DNA of 64,000 nucleotides, taken from JAHJDS01 sp964569795 (GTDB taxonomy: Bacteria > Desulfobacterota > Desulfarculia > Desulfarculales > JAHJDS01). The notes under the pieces were generated by a model, which saw nothing but the letters and a program-made list of their open reading frames with translations, was not told the DNA's origin and searched no databases. The DNA lies in the NCBI GenBank assembly GCA_964569795.1, contig CAZMVB010000008.1:62001-126000 (forward strand), given 5' to 3'. Both the position numbers and the translations under genes were made by a program. Below are positions 35,590 to 44,106 of this stretch, piece after piece; positions within the stretch are counted from its first letter, which is position 1, and the number at the start of each line of letters is the position of its first letter.

Positions 35590-35796
35590 TCAATCCCGCC
35601 GCAAGCGGCACTGATCGCAGGCGTCGTCAGACCCGGGGGGCCTGGCCGGTCCGCCGTTCGATTGCAGGGGGCATCGGCCGTCGTCACCCAGGTCGCAGCA
35701 AGATGTCTCCCGGCGGGTGACGGTCCGACGCAGACGCCAGACCACATAGACCGCCGCCAGGACCACCACCGCTACCACCACCGCCGTCTGCCACAT
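35590..35796 (-). CDS. FeoB-associated Cys-rich membrane protein
   Basis: 68 residues. One membrane segment (TAVVVAVVVLAAVYVVWRL) is followed by a Cys-rich tail (SCCDLGDDGRC, CDQCRLRRD). This is the layout of the small FeoB-associated proteins found at the end of feo operons, sometimes treated as FeoC-like. Its ATG shares one base with the feoB stop (TGATG). It may chaperone iron or stabilise FeoB at the inner membrane. Confidence 0.85.
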   Translation of the reverse strand: MWQTAVVVAVVVLAAVYVVWRLRRTVTRRETSCCDLGDDGRCPLQSNGGPARPPGSDDACDQCRLRRD

Positions 35797-38009
35797 CAGA
35801 CCAACCCCCAACCCAGCAGTTGTCCGACTTGATGGACCACCAGGGCGACCAGGTAGGCCGTGGCCAGGGTGTAGCCCATGGCGAACAGGGCCCAGCGGGT
35901 CCCGGCCTCGTGACGGATGGTCAGCAGGGTCACGAAACAGGGGACATAGAGGATGATGAAGACTATCAGGGTGAAGGCCACCAGGGGGTTCCACTGGCTG
36001 TCCTGCCGGAGCCTCGCGGTCAGGGACGAGGCGGCATTGTTCCCCCCCAGGGAGTAGGCCGTGCCCAGGGTGGAAACGATGACCTCCTTGGCGGCGAACC
36101 CCCCGATGAGGGCGATGTTGGTCTGCCAGTTCAGGCCGAGGGGCCTGGTGACCGGTTCCAGGGCGAGGCCGATTCGACCGGCCAGGGAGTGGCTCAGGGC
36201 CGCCGCGGCCAGGCGCGACGCCGCCGCCTTCCGGTCAAGCTGGAAGCGAACCAGGGCGGCCGCGGTCCGGGCCGTCTCCAGGGGCCCGGGCCTGATCGCC
36301 GCCGTGCCCCCCAGCAGCCGGGCGGCGGCCCGGCCCTCGACGGGAGCGCTTATGGCCCAGGCGGAATCGGCCGGCAGCCGGGGAAAGGTCATCAGGGCCC
36401 ACAGGATCACCGCCACCGCCAGGATCCACGTCCCGGCCTTGCGGACGTACATCCAGGTCCGCTCCCAGGTGTGCAGCCACAGTCCCCGGAGCGTCGGCCG
36501 GCGATAGGGCGGCAATTCCATGACGAACGGGGCCGATTCACCCCGGAGGATGGTGTGCCGCAGGACCCAGGCCGCGCTCAGGGCCATGAACCAGGACAAG
36601 AGGACCACGATCATCATCATCGTCGCCTGGTTGTTCGGGAAGAAGGCCCCGATCAACAGGGCGAACACGGGCAGCTTGGCCCCGCAGGTCATGAACGGGA
36701 CGACCAGGATCGTGGCCAGCCGCTCCTTGGGGGCCCGAAGCGTCCGGGTGGCCAGGACGCCGGGCACGGCGCAGCCCCCGGAGATACCGCCGCCCACGAT
36801 CAGGGCCAGGGTCGAGCCACCGTGCAGGCCGAACAGGCGCAGGATCCGGTCGAGCATGTAGGCCATCCGGGCCAGGTACCCCGAATCCTCGATCATGGCG
36901 ATACCGAAGAACATGAACATGATCAACGGGGCGAAGCTGAGCACGCCGCCCACGCCGTCGATGATCCCGGACACCACCAGGGACCGTAGGACGCCGGCGG
37001 GCAGGACGGCCTCGACCCCCGGTTTGATCCAGTCGAGCCCGGCCTGGATCCAATCGACCGGGTATTGGCCCAGCTGGAAGACGAACAGGAACAGGGCGTA
37101 GATCACCGCCACCATGACCACCGGACCGACCAGGGGATGGGTCAGCAGCCGGTCCAGGGAGTCGGTGGCCCGGAGCCGATCCGGTCCGCCGGTCTTGACG
37201 ACCCGCCTGCTCAGGCTGGTCACAAAACCGTACCGATGATCGGCGATGATCGCCTCGACCGGGTCGCCCGTGGTCCGGCGGATGTGATCGGTCAGGCCGT
37301 CCACCAGCCGGTCCACCCCGGCGGCCAGGTCGGCCTCGGCCGCCAGAGCCCGGGCGGCCAGGGGGTCGCCCTCGAGCCTCTTCACGGCCAGCCACCGGGC
37401 CGGCGGAAAACCCGAATCAAGTTCCGAGGCCTCGATCAGACGGCTGATCTCGCTCAAGACCTCGTCCACGTCATGGCCGTAGGACAGGTCCTTGGACCGC
37501 CACGGCTCCCGGCGGGAGGCCGCCTGGGCCGCGGCCTCGAGCACCGCCTCCTTGTTCTTCCCCGACCGGGCCACGGTCGGCACCACCGGCGCGCCCAGCA
37601 GTTCGCCCAGCCGCACGTGGTCGATGACCAGGCCCCTTTTTTCGGCCACGTCGATCATGTTCAGGGCGACCACCACCGGCACGCCCAGTTCCAAGAGCTG
37701 GACCGTCAGGTTCAGGTGGCGCTCCAGGTTCGAGGCGTCCACGATATCGACCACCACGTCCGGCCGGGCCTCGAGCAGAAAATCCCGGGCGACCCGTTCC
37801 TCGAGCGAGTAGTGGGTCAACGAATACGTGCCCGGCAGATCGACCACCTCGAATTCGTGGTCTCCCCACCGGGCCCGGCCGGTCTTCTTCTCGACCGTGA
37901 CCCCGGGGTAGTTGCCCACGTGCTGGTGGGCCCCGGTCAGGGCATTGAAGAGGGAGGTTTTACCGGAATTGGGATTGCCTGCCAGAGCGATACTCAGGCG
38001 GCGGGTCAC
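35796..38009 (-). CDS. feoB: Ferrous iron transporter FeoB
   Basis: 737 residues. The N-terminal G domain has GNPNSGKTS (G1, residues 11-19), DLPGTYSL (G3) and NMID (G4). The C-terminal polytopic domain carries two Gate-like regions with GGGISGGCAVPGVLATR and GGFAAKEVIVSTLG. It imports Fe2+ across the inner membrane. GTG start overlaps the feoA stop by GTGA, and the Cys-rich protein follows at once, so all three form one operon. A Fur-like site lies at the operon promoter. Confidence 0.96.
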   Translation of the reverse strand: MTRRLSIALAGNPNSGKTSLFNALTGAHQHVGNYPGVTVEKKTGRARWGDHEFEVVDLPGTYSLTHYSLEERVARDFLLEARPDVVVDIVDASNLERHLNLTVQLLELGVPVVVALNMIDVAEKRGLVIDHVRLGELLGAPVVPTVARSGKNKEAVLEAAAQAASRREPWRSKDLSYGHDVDEVLSEISRLIEASELDSGFPPARWLAVKRLEGDPLAARALAAEADLAAGVDRLVDGLTDHIRRTTGDPVEAIIADHRYGFVTSLSRRVVKTGGPDRLRATDSLDRLLTHPLVGPVVMVAVIYALFLFVFQLGQYPVDWIQAGLDWIKPGVEAVLPAGVLRSLVVSGIIDGVGGVLSFAPLIMFMFFGIAMIEDSGYLARMAYMLDRILRLFGLHGGSTLALIVGGGISGGCAVPGVLATRTLRAPKERLATILVVPFMTCGAKLPVFALLIGAFFPNNQATMMMIVVLLSWFMALSAAWVLRHTILRGESAPFVMELPPYRRPTLRGLWLHTWERTWMYVRKAGTWILAVAVILWALMTFPRLPADSAWAISAPVEGRAAARLLGGTAAIRPGPLETARTAAALVRFQLDRKAAASRLAAAALSHSLAGRIGLALEPVTRPLGLNWQTNIALIGGFAAKEVIVSTLGTAYSLGGNNAASSLTARLRQDSQWNPLVAFTLIVFIILYVPCFVTLLTIRHEAGTRWALFAMGYTLATAYLVALVVHQVGQLLGWGLV

Positions 38010-38320
38010 TCGTCGGCCTCGTCCCTAGTGACGTAGATCTGATCGGCCTCGTTGTTGCGCAGGGCCAGGCTCGTGCCCCGGACCCTGATCTGGACCGGAT
38101 CGCGCAGCGGCGCCCGGCCCATGACCTCGACCTCGGTCCCCGGAACCAGGCCCATGTCCCGCAGACGCCGGGCCAGTTCACCGGTCGCGCCGAGCCGGTC
38201 GATGACCGCCCGTTCGCCGCACTCCAGACAGCGCAACTGACAGGCGCGCCGCCCGCCCAGGCGACGGCCCCGGCCGCCCCGACCCTGCCCCTGCCATCCG
38301 TGTCTCATTCTCATCATCAT
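38006..38320 (-). CDS. feoA: FeoA-domain protein with basic, Cys-containing head
   Basis: 104 residues from the ATG triplet at 38320. The C-terminal 75 residues form the SH3-like FeoA domain (GATGELARRLRDMGLVPGTEV, VMGRAPLRDPVQIRVRGTSL). The N-terminus is Gly/Arg-rich and ends in CQLRCLECGE, a possible small metal site not present in the shortest FeoA proteins. FeoA helps FeoB function. First gene of the feo operon. The longer frame from GTG 38350 would leave almost no leader after the predicted promoter. Confidence 0.88.
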   Translation of the reverse strand: MMMRMRHGWQGQGRGGRGRRLGGRRACQLRCLECGERAVIDRLGATGELARRLRDMGLVPGTEVEVMGRAPLRDPVQIRVRGTSLALRNNEADQIYVTRDEADE

Positions 38321-38342
38321 CTCTAAACCAACCTTAGATGTT

Positions 38343-38393
38343 ATTGCCACTCATTCTCAATTATTATTTAATCCCGAGTCGAGCAGTTGTCAA
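38343..38393 (-). promoter_or_regulatory. feo operon promoter with Fur-like site
   Basis: Minus-strand TTGACA (38388-38393) and TAAATA (38365-38370) are 17 bases apart. Just downstream, at 38343-38361, ATTGAGAATGAGTGGCAAT has ATTG/CAAT ends and a TGAGAAT half-site like those of Fur boxes. A repressor here would cover the transcription start. The symmetry is imperfect, so the Fur assignment is tentative. Confidence 0.5.
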
Positions 38394-38507
38394 GGTTTAA
38401 GTCAGTCCTTATTAAAAAAATAATATTTTAAAAATACGGGAAAATCAAGCCTTGCGCCGGGCCATGGTTCCGGCTAGAATGCCCGGACACCCCCCCGCGG
38501 AGCGGTC

Positions 38508-39398
38508 ATGACAGAAAACCGCCTGGCCTGGCGCCCCATCTTGGTCCTGCTGATCCTGGCCGTGGTCTGGGGGGCGAACATGGCCATGATCAAGATCGGC
38601 ATTCGGGATTTCGCGCCCTTGTTCATGGCCGGGATCCGCTCCCTGGTGGGGGCGATCTGCCTGTACGTCTGGATGCGGCTCAAGAAGATCCAGGTCTTTC
38701 CCTCGAAGATAATGATCTGGCACGGGTTCATGCTCGGGGCGATGTTCGCCTCGGAGTTCGCCCTGATCTACGTCGGCCTGCAGTACACCCTGGCCTCCCG
38801 GGCCTATGTCCTGCTCTACACCGCCCCGTTCTGGGTCGCCATGGGGGCCCATTTATTCCTGAAAGGGGACCGGCTCAACTGGTGGAAGACGGGCGGGCTG
38901 GTGCTGGCCTTTACCGGGGTGGTGGCCCTGTTCCTCAAGGGGTTCCGGGGGTGGTCGTCGGCCCAGTTGATCGGCGATCTGATGGCCCTGGGCGCGGGGT
39001 GCCTCTGGGGGTCAACCACGGTTTACGTCAAGCGGTACTTGATGGGCCGGGCCGAGGCCCTGCAGGTCTTGTTCTATCATCTGTTCTTCTCGGCTCCCAT
39101 CTTGTTCGGGTTGACCCTGCTGCTGGAAACCAGGGTGGTGCACGCCATAACCTGGTTGGGGTTGTTCTCGGTCTTCTATCAGTCGATCCTGGTCGCCTTC
39201 CTGAGCTACCTGGTCTGGTTCACGCTGGTCATCCGGTATCCGATCAGCCTGCTCCACGCCTTTTCCTATTTCACCCCGGTCTTCGGCGTGTTTTTGTCCG
39301 GGGTATTCATCATGGGCGAACCCTTGACCTGGACGCTGCTCTTGTCGCTGGTCCTGGTCAGCGGCGGGATGTACCTGGTCAATCATCAGTCACCGTAG
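38508..39398 (+). CDS. EamA/DMT-superfamily transporter
   Basis: 296 residues with ten predicted membrane segments in two EamA halves. N-half signatures are VVWGANMAMIKIGIRDFAPL and YTLASRAYVLLYTAPFWVAM; the C-half has LGAGCLWGSTTVYVKRYLMG and FTPVFGVFLSGVFIMGEPL. Inner membrane drug/metabolite exporter type; substrate unknown. GGAGCGG precedes the ATG. Divergent from the feo operon, separated by an AT-rich stretch (38395-38440) that probably contains its promoter. Confidence 0.9.
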   Translation: MTENRLAWRPILVLLILAVVWGANMAMIKIGIRDFAPLFMAGIRSLVGAICLYVWMRLKKIQVFPSKIMIWHGFMLGAMFASEFALIYVGLQYTLASRAYVLLYTAPFWVAMGAHLFLKGDRLNWWKTGGLVLAFTGVVALFLKGFRGWSSAQLIGDLMALGAGCLWGSTTVYVKRYLMGRAEALQVLFYHLFFSAPILFGLTLLLETRVVHAITWLGLFSVFYQSILVAFLSYLVWFTLVIRYPISLLHAFSYFTPVFGVFLSGVFIMGEPLTWTLLLSLVLVSGGMYLVNHQSP

Positions 39399-39496
39399 GC
39401 GATTCAACGGGCCGGCCATCCTGTCGGAAGGACAATCAAGCGCGTTTTCGTGACATGAATTGAATAATTTTGAGGGCACCACTAACGGGGGAGATG

Positions 39497-39871
39497 ATGA
39501 TCGAGTTATTGCCCGAGAGCGCGGGAGACACGCTGGGCTTTGTGGCCACGGAAAAACTGACCGACGAGGATTACAAGCAGGTCTTCATCCCCCGGCTGGA
39601 ACAGGCCCTGGCCGCCGCTGGTAAGCTCAAGGTGATGCTGGTCCTGGGCGAGGGTTTTACGGGCTGGGAACCCCACGCCATGTGGGACGACGCCAGTTGG
39701 GGCCTGAAGCACCGGGCTGATTTCAGCAAGCTGGCCGTGGTCGGCGGGGCGAGGTGGGTTGACTGGGCGATGCGGGTGGCCAGCCATCTGCTGAAGGGCG
39801 AGGTCAGGACCTTTGACCTGGCCCAGCGGGACCAGGCCTGGGCCTGGGTCACATCAAAACAAAATGTATAA
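39497..39871 (+). CDS. SpoIIAA-like (STAS-related) protein
   Basis: About 124 residues from ATG 39497, preceded by GGGGGAG; ATG 39494 is nearly as good. The sequence IELLPESAGDTLGFVATEKL, YKQVFIPRLEQALAAAGKLK and HRADFSKLAVVGGARWVDWA matches the SpoIIAA-like family, small STAS-fold proteins that probably bind lipid or partner proteins. It is the last gene of normal base composition before the AT-rich island. Confidence 0.85.
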   Translation: MIELLPESAGDTLGFVATEKLTDEDYKQVFIPRLEQALAAAGKLKVMLVLGEGFTGWEPHAMWDDASWGLKHRADFSKLAVVGGARWVDWAMRVASHLLKGEVRTFDLAQRDQAWAWVTSKQNV

Positions 39872-39974
39872 CCAAACCGGCTCGGGAATAACTGTAATAA
39901 GAAAATAGCTTCACTCTCGACTTTTAGCGGTGACCATCAGGTCAATACTGTTACTTTACAGGCCATTTTTCAAC
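39872..39974. other. AT-rich junction at left edge of the island
   Basis: Base composition drops sharply right after the SpoIIAA-like stop codon. No terminator, tRNA or clear direct repeat was found here. Confidence 0.4.
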
Positions 39975-42900
39975 CTACTCTTTATTACTTAGCAATAGTT
40001 GATTCAGACAAAACTCAATCTCTTCAGATTGCACAGCCTCAACGAATAGCTTAAATTCATCAAATCCCACTGTAGATTCCTTAACGAAACCTGCAGTAAA
40101 TTTCGATATTATCTGATATATCGTTTTATAATCTATTTTACTATATAATGATTCAACAAGAGATTCCATCCTTTTGGCGACAGGTAGTAAGTCTAAGACC
40201 ATTCTACTTACTTTTTCTAAATATCGTTCAAATAATTCACGTTCGAAACGATTTCCCGCAATTTGAAGTGGTACTATCTTCTGAATAACCGTATTTAAGA
40301 GTTTCCAATTGAGCAATAGACCATTTATGCCAGCCTGGAGTTCAAAACGGTCAATTGGATTAAGAGGTATTTCTGGAAGAAGATCTATTACTTTTTCTGG
40401 CAATTCATGAGGTACCAAACTCTCCCAATGCCTGATATCTTGACCATCTATCAAGCCCCTTATTGTGTCTGAACTCAATCTATACCCACCGCCCATGAAT
40501 CGTCTTCCCTTGTAAACGGGGATAATACAGAAGAAATCAGTAATTTTTACATCCTTAACCATTTCTGATAATATTACCAACACTACACTTAGTTCCTTGT
40601 CATGAAAACAAGGGTCATGTACAGAAAAAGCCAAAGGCAGATATTTTATGGGATGGTCATAAAATAAATCTCTCGGGATTATGATCCCGACACCAAGTTT
40701 TTCGCAAATTGCCGCTAAACTCTCAAAAAGATCTCGGAGTTGTCTCCTTTGGGATTCACGGCTTCTTTTGACATATGCCATTATATTTCTATATCTTGCA
40801 TCTGGCGGTTTGACCATCCAAGCGTATAACAGATCATCCAATTGGGTATAAGCCTGTAACTCCTTATTGTTCAAACTGCTTGCATCAAAATAATCGGCGG
40901 TAACCTCGAAAAGAATTTCAAAGGCCTGATGCATCTTAGGAAGATGCTTCTTTGCATCAAGAAAGTTATGCCTTGCCAAACGACCTTGGCTTAGTTCACT
41001 ATCACTATGGAAAATTGTTTCTTGTAGTTGCAGATAAAAGTTGCTGAAACTGCTTGCCCAAGAACTTGCACCATCTTCAAATGCATCCTTCAATTCAGGT
41101 CTCGCCTGGGTGGGTGGTTTGGGTCGGTATTTTAAAAGGTCCGAGAGTGAAGCAAATTGGAGAAAACCATTCAACATTTCCTTTTTGGTACTCTTGCGAT
41201 CTTCTAATGTTTTACGCAACCATTTTGAGAAACGTTGAATGAATTGCAAGGACTGATTTCTAAGATTGAACCAAACTTCTTGATATCTATAAAAACTATC
41301 TGGCAAAAAATAATTCTCCACAACATCCCGCCACACAATATTTTTTTCAATGTCAGCTTGATAAGGGAGATTCTCCTTAGGAATGTCCTTAAATGTATCG
41401 TCTATAGACGGCTGCAGGTCCATAAATGACCAATCAGCTTGAGACTGGTACTTGATGCAAAAGGGGATCGCAGACCGTAGTTTTTCCAAACGATACATTG
41501 TCTCACCGTACAGGTTCATATTCTCGTCAAATAGGGGCAAATACTTTATTGATAAAATATCATTACTAATATCCAATTCAATACTGTTGGTATGTAGCTT
41601 GAGATAACCAATAATATCGTCTTTGTGTAACTCAAACCAACGTTTATATTCATTCTCGTCGTGACGAAACAGGCCAAATGTGAAGCTACAAAAAGAATCC
41701 AATGGAAGTTTCAATAAGTCGTCTGTTAGGAACAGGTTTTTAAGATCTGACCACCGCGGAAGATAGACGTCACAAAAAGCGCACCAATCCAACAACCGTC
41801 CCAATTTTCCAAAGCTATCAAGGCCTGACCTTAAAAGCAAATGTGATACCGACCGCTTTAAGAAGGTCGTGCAGACATCGACCCCACGAGATACTGGCTT
41901 TGCCGTCGAAGCAATTTTTTTGATCTTAGCAAAATTGTCTGCCTTTTCCTTGAGAAGATCAATCATCGGGTCAATGACATTCAATTTTGTTCCAGGCAAA
42001 AATTCAGTCGTCAAGGCTAAAACCCCTCCCGCCCCGGCTAACTCGTATGCTTCGTCGAACAAACCTTGCTGTGCCGAAAAAAAATTCCTCTCCCCGGCCT
42101 CGAAAAGCCCGTCTAGAAAATCGACCACCAAGGCAATGGATGCTTTTTTTGATCGGTCGACCAGGCCGGAAAGGAATACCTCGCTGTCAAGGCCCGGCCA
42201 ACACATGGCATTGGATATCATCCCCGGTACGTACTCAGGCGGTATAACATCGAGTAACGTCAAAGCCGTCCTAGCTGGATTTGGATAGTGCTCGTGAAGT
42301 AGTCGGGCCAGATGATCAGATCGAACCCAGTGAAGTTCGGCAACTATACCCGATTCCAATTTTATGTATTCATCCGATAGTGACTGTAAGACCTGTTGAG
42401 CATCGTCCCTCAGTGGGACATCCTCAACCAGTTTGTCGGCCAGTACTGGGGCTCCCAGCGAATTGGCCAGAGAAACTCGACGCAGGATCTCTACTTTTTT
42501 GGGATCTTCATCTTGCTCGGCAAACTGCTTGACTTGGTCCCTAAGGCGCTCTTCAAGCATACGGCCGTGGGTGAGCAAGTAGACGTATTCCATCAATAGG
42601 TGCGGTTCGCCTATTCTTTCATATGCCCACTCGGCTGAGTCCGTTGACTGATGTAGGCGATCTTCAGACTCGAAGGCCTCAAATATCTGTCGGGCTTCAT
42701 CCAAATCCAATATGGGTTCGAGTATTTCAAAATTTGTCAAACTCCCCTTAGCGAAGCGAAACCAATCCTCATGGCGCACCGTGACCAGAACTCGAATCCC
42801 GAGGGCAGCACATTCACGGGAAATCTCGGGCCAGAACCGGGTGCGCCACCCGGCATTGTCGATCAACAAGAAATCTGTAAAGCCTATATCGGCTCTGTAA

Positions 42901-43943
42901 CGGAAATAGCTATTTACCATTTCTACTTGTTCGGGCGAGCCAGCTATCCGAAGTATGAAGGTATTCTCTGCCGGCCAATTTTCAAAAGCATATCGATACA
43001 AAAGGGCCGATTTACCTTGTCCGCTTGACGAGCGAAGTACGCAGACTCGTGAGGCCATTGTAGCCTTGTCGATGAGTTCAAGCCAACTAGGCCGACTGAC
43101 ATCAACATTGGCGGCTATATGGCCCGGCCTCGTTCCTTTACCCTCAAAAAAGTCCGACACGGACTTATCCGGTTCCCAATCGACCTTGGTTATTAGTCCT
43201 TGACCGTATGCCTTGAAGGCATCCTCTTTGGCCGAATATTCACCAAGCCTTATTGTGATCTCGTCAAGGTCATGCCTGGTCAGTGTTGCTCTGTCTTTGG
43301 CCCATTCAAGGAATTTACCAACCAAAACATACAAATACATGTTAGCGAATTCGCTTGTTAGATCATAGGCTTGGACAATGGCTTGCAGCAATTGGGTTAG
43401 TATCTGGTCTTCAGGCAAGGATACAATGGTCAAGTTTGTGAGTAGCCAGTTCGCTTCGTCGGGCGATGCACCCGCTCTACGACAGAGTTTTTCAAATTTT
43501 CCCTTTATTTGTGTTTTATTCCTTGGTGATAAATTTTCGTAGTTGGCAAGTTGTTTGACATCTGATTTTAATGGGAAATCGACAGCAAGAACATAGCGTA
43601 CGGTCGGGTTGTGCCGGGATGTTTCCAGGAAAGAGGTGATTGGCTTAGCAAGCTTAGACCAAACCCAAGGTTTATTTGAAGATTTTACCTGGACGTACTC
43701 GTCGCCGATTGAAAATCCAAGAAGGTCGATATCTTCTATTCCTTCTAGCCTGATGGAGACGGTCCGTTCGTCGCCCGAGAAGAGGTCAAAGGCACGAAGG
43801 ATAGAGTAGAGTATTTGATATCTTATTCCCCGAATATTGTAGGCGCCATGGCATCGTGTCCGCAGGACGGTATCCAGACGATTGAGGGTATTTTTTCGGC
43901 TGTTTGGGCGGACTATTCGTTTTTTTTCTTGCGCTGATACCAT
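39975..43943 (-). CDS. Predicted defence protein: nuclease plus STAND-type NTPase plus large C-terminal sensor
   Basis: 1322 residues, visibly AT-rich compared with all neighbours. Residues 33-180 resemble a Cap4/DUF4297-type restriction-endonuclease fold: RGIRYQILYSILRAFDLF, then EGIEDIDLLGFSIG and EYVQVKSS give an E/D...QxK active-site pattern (Glu70/Asp73, Gln85, Lys87). Residues 300-400 hold a P-loop SSSGQGKS (305-312), a Walker B-like FLLIDNAG (Asp362) and VLVTVR (Arg390), as in STAND NTPases. About 900 residues follow without recognisable domain, probably helical repeats for target sensing. No signal peptide or membrane segment. The layout matches single-gene NLR-like antiphage systems such as Avs. 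Homology was judged by eye; the family may be new. Confidence 0.75.
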   Translation of the reverse strand: MVSAQEKKRIVRPNSRKNTLNRLDTVLRTRCHGAYNIRGIRYQILYSILRAFDLFSGDERTVSIRLEGIEDIDLLGFSIGDEYVQVKSSNKPWVWSKLAKPITSFLETSRHNPTVRYVLAVDFPLKSDVKQLANYENLSPRNKTQIKGKFEKLCRRAGASPDEANWLLTNLTIVSLPEDQILTQLLQAIVQAYDLTSEFANMYLYVLVGKFLEWAKDRATLTRHDLDEITIRLGEYSAKEDAFKAYGQGLITKVDWEPDKSVSDFFEGKGTRPGHIAANVDVSRPSWLELIDKATMASRVCVLRSSSGQGKSALLYRYAFENWPAENTFILRIAGSPEQVEMVNSYFRYRADIGFTDFLLIDNAGWRTRFWPEISRECAALGIRVLVTVRHEDWFRFAKGSLTNFEILEPILDLDEARQIFEAFESEDRLHQSTDSAEWAYERIGEPHLLMEYVYLLTHGRMLEERLRDQVKQFAEQDEDPKKVEILRRVSLANSLGAPVLADKLVEDVPLRDDAQQVLQSLSDEYIKLESGIVAELHWVRSDHLARLLHEHYPNPARTALTLLDVIPPEYVPGMISNAMCWPGLDSEVFLSGLVDRSKKASIALVVDFLDGLFEAGERNFFSAQQGLFDEAYELAGAGGVLALTTEFLPGTKLNVIDPMIDLLKEKADNFAKIKKIASTAKPVSRGVDVCTTFLKRSVSHLLLRSGLDSFGKLGRLLDWCAFCDVYLPRWSDLKNLFLTDDLLKLPLDSFCSFTFGLFRHDENEYKRWFELHKDDIIGYLKLHTNSIELDISNDILSIKYLPLFDENMNLYGETMYRLEKLRSAIPFCIKYQSQADWSFMDLQPSIDDTFKDIPKENLPYQADIEKNIVWRDVVENYFLPDSFYRYQEVWFNLRNQSLQFIQRFSKWLRKTLEDRKSTKKEMLNGFLQFASLSDLLKYRPKPPTQARPELKDAFEDGASSWASSFSNFYLQLQETIFHSDSELSQGRLARHNFLDAKKHLPKMHQAFEILFEVTADYFDASSLNNKELQAYTQLDDLLYAWMVKPPDARYRNIMAYVKRSRESQRRQLRDLFESLAAICEKLGVGIIIPRDLFYDHPIKYLPLAFSVHDPCFHDKELSVVLVILSEMVKDVKITDFFCIIPVYKGRRFMGGGYRLSSDTIRGLIDGQDIRHWESLVPHELPEKVIDLLPEIPLNPIDRFELQAGINGLLLNWKLLNTVIQKIVPLQIAGNRFERELFERYLEKVSRMVLDLLPVAKRMESLVESLYSKIDYKTIYQIISKFTAGFVKESTVGFDEFKLFVEAVQSEEIEFCLNQLLLSNKE

Positions 43944-43991
43944 GATGGTCCAACCACATAATTAACAACCACAGGGCAAACCCCAAGGTAT

Positions 43992-44090
43992 CTAGGAAAA
44001 GAGCATCAACTGTCGCAGTTCATCGAATGGTTTGCCTTGCTTCCTCAGTTCACTTTTAACAGAGCGCCAATTGCCACGTTCACCGACCAT
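43992..44090 (-). CDS. Possible short peptide upstream of the NTPase gene
   Basis: 32 codons in the same AT-rich island and strand, ending 48 bases before the NTPase start. It reads MVGERGNWRSVKSELRKQGK then PFDELRQLMLFS, a plausible amphipathic helix. An AGGTGG lies only two bases from the ATG, a poor spacing. It may be a leader peptide, a remnant of a larger gene, or chance. Confidence 0.3.
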   Translation of the reverse strand: MVGERGNWRSVKSELRKQGKPFDELRQLMLFS

Positions 44091-44106
44091 GGCCACCTAT
44101 TAACTA

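Noticed and set aside
39872..44106. Mobile element with identifiable ends around the AT-rich island
   Set aside because: I found no terminal inverted repeats, integrase, transposase or tRNA at the edges; only composition marks the island.
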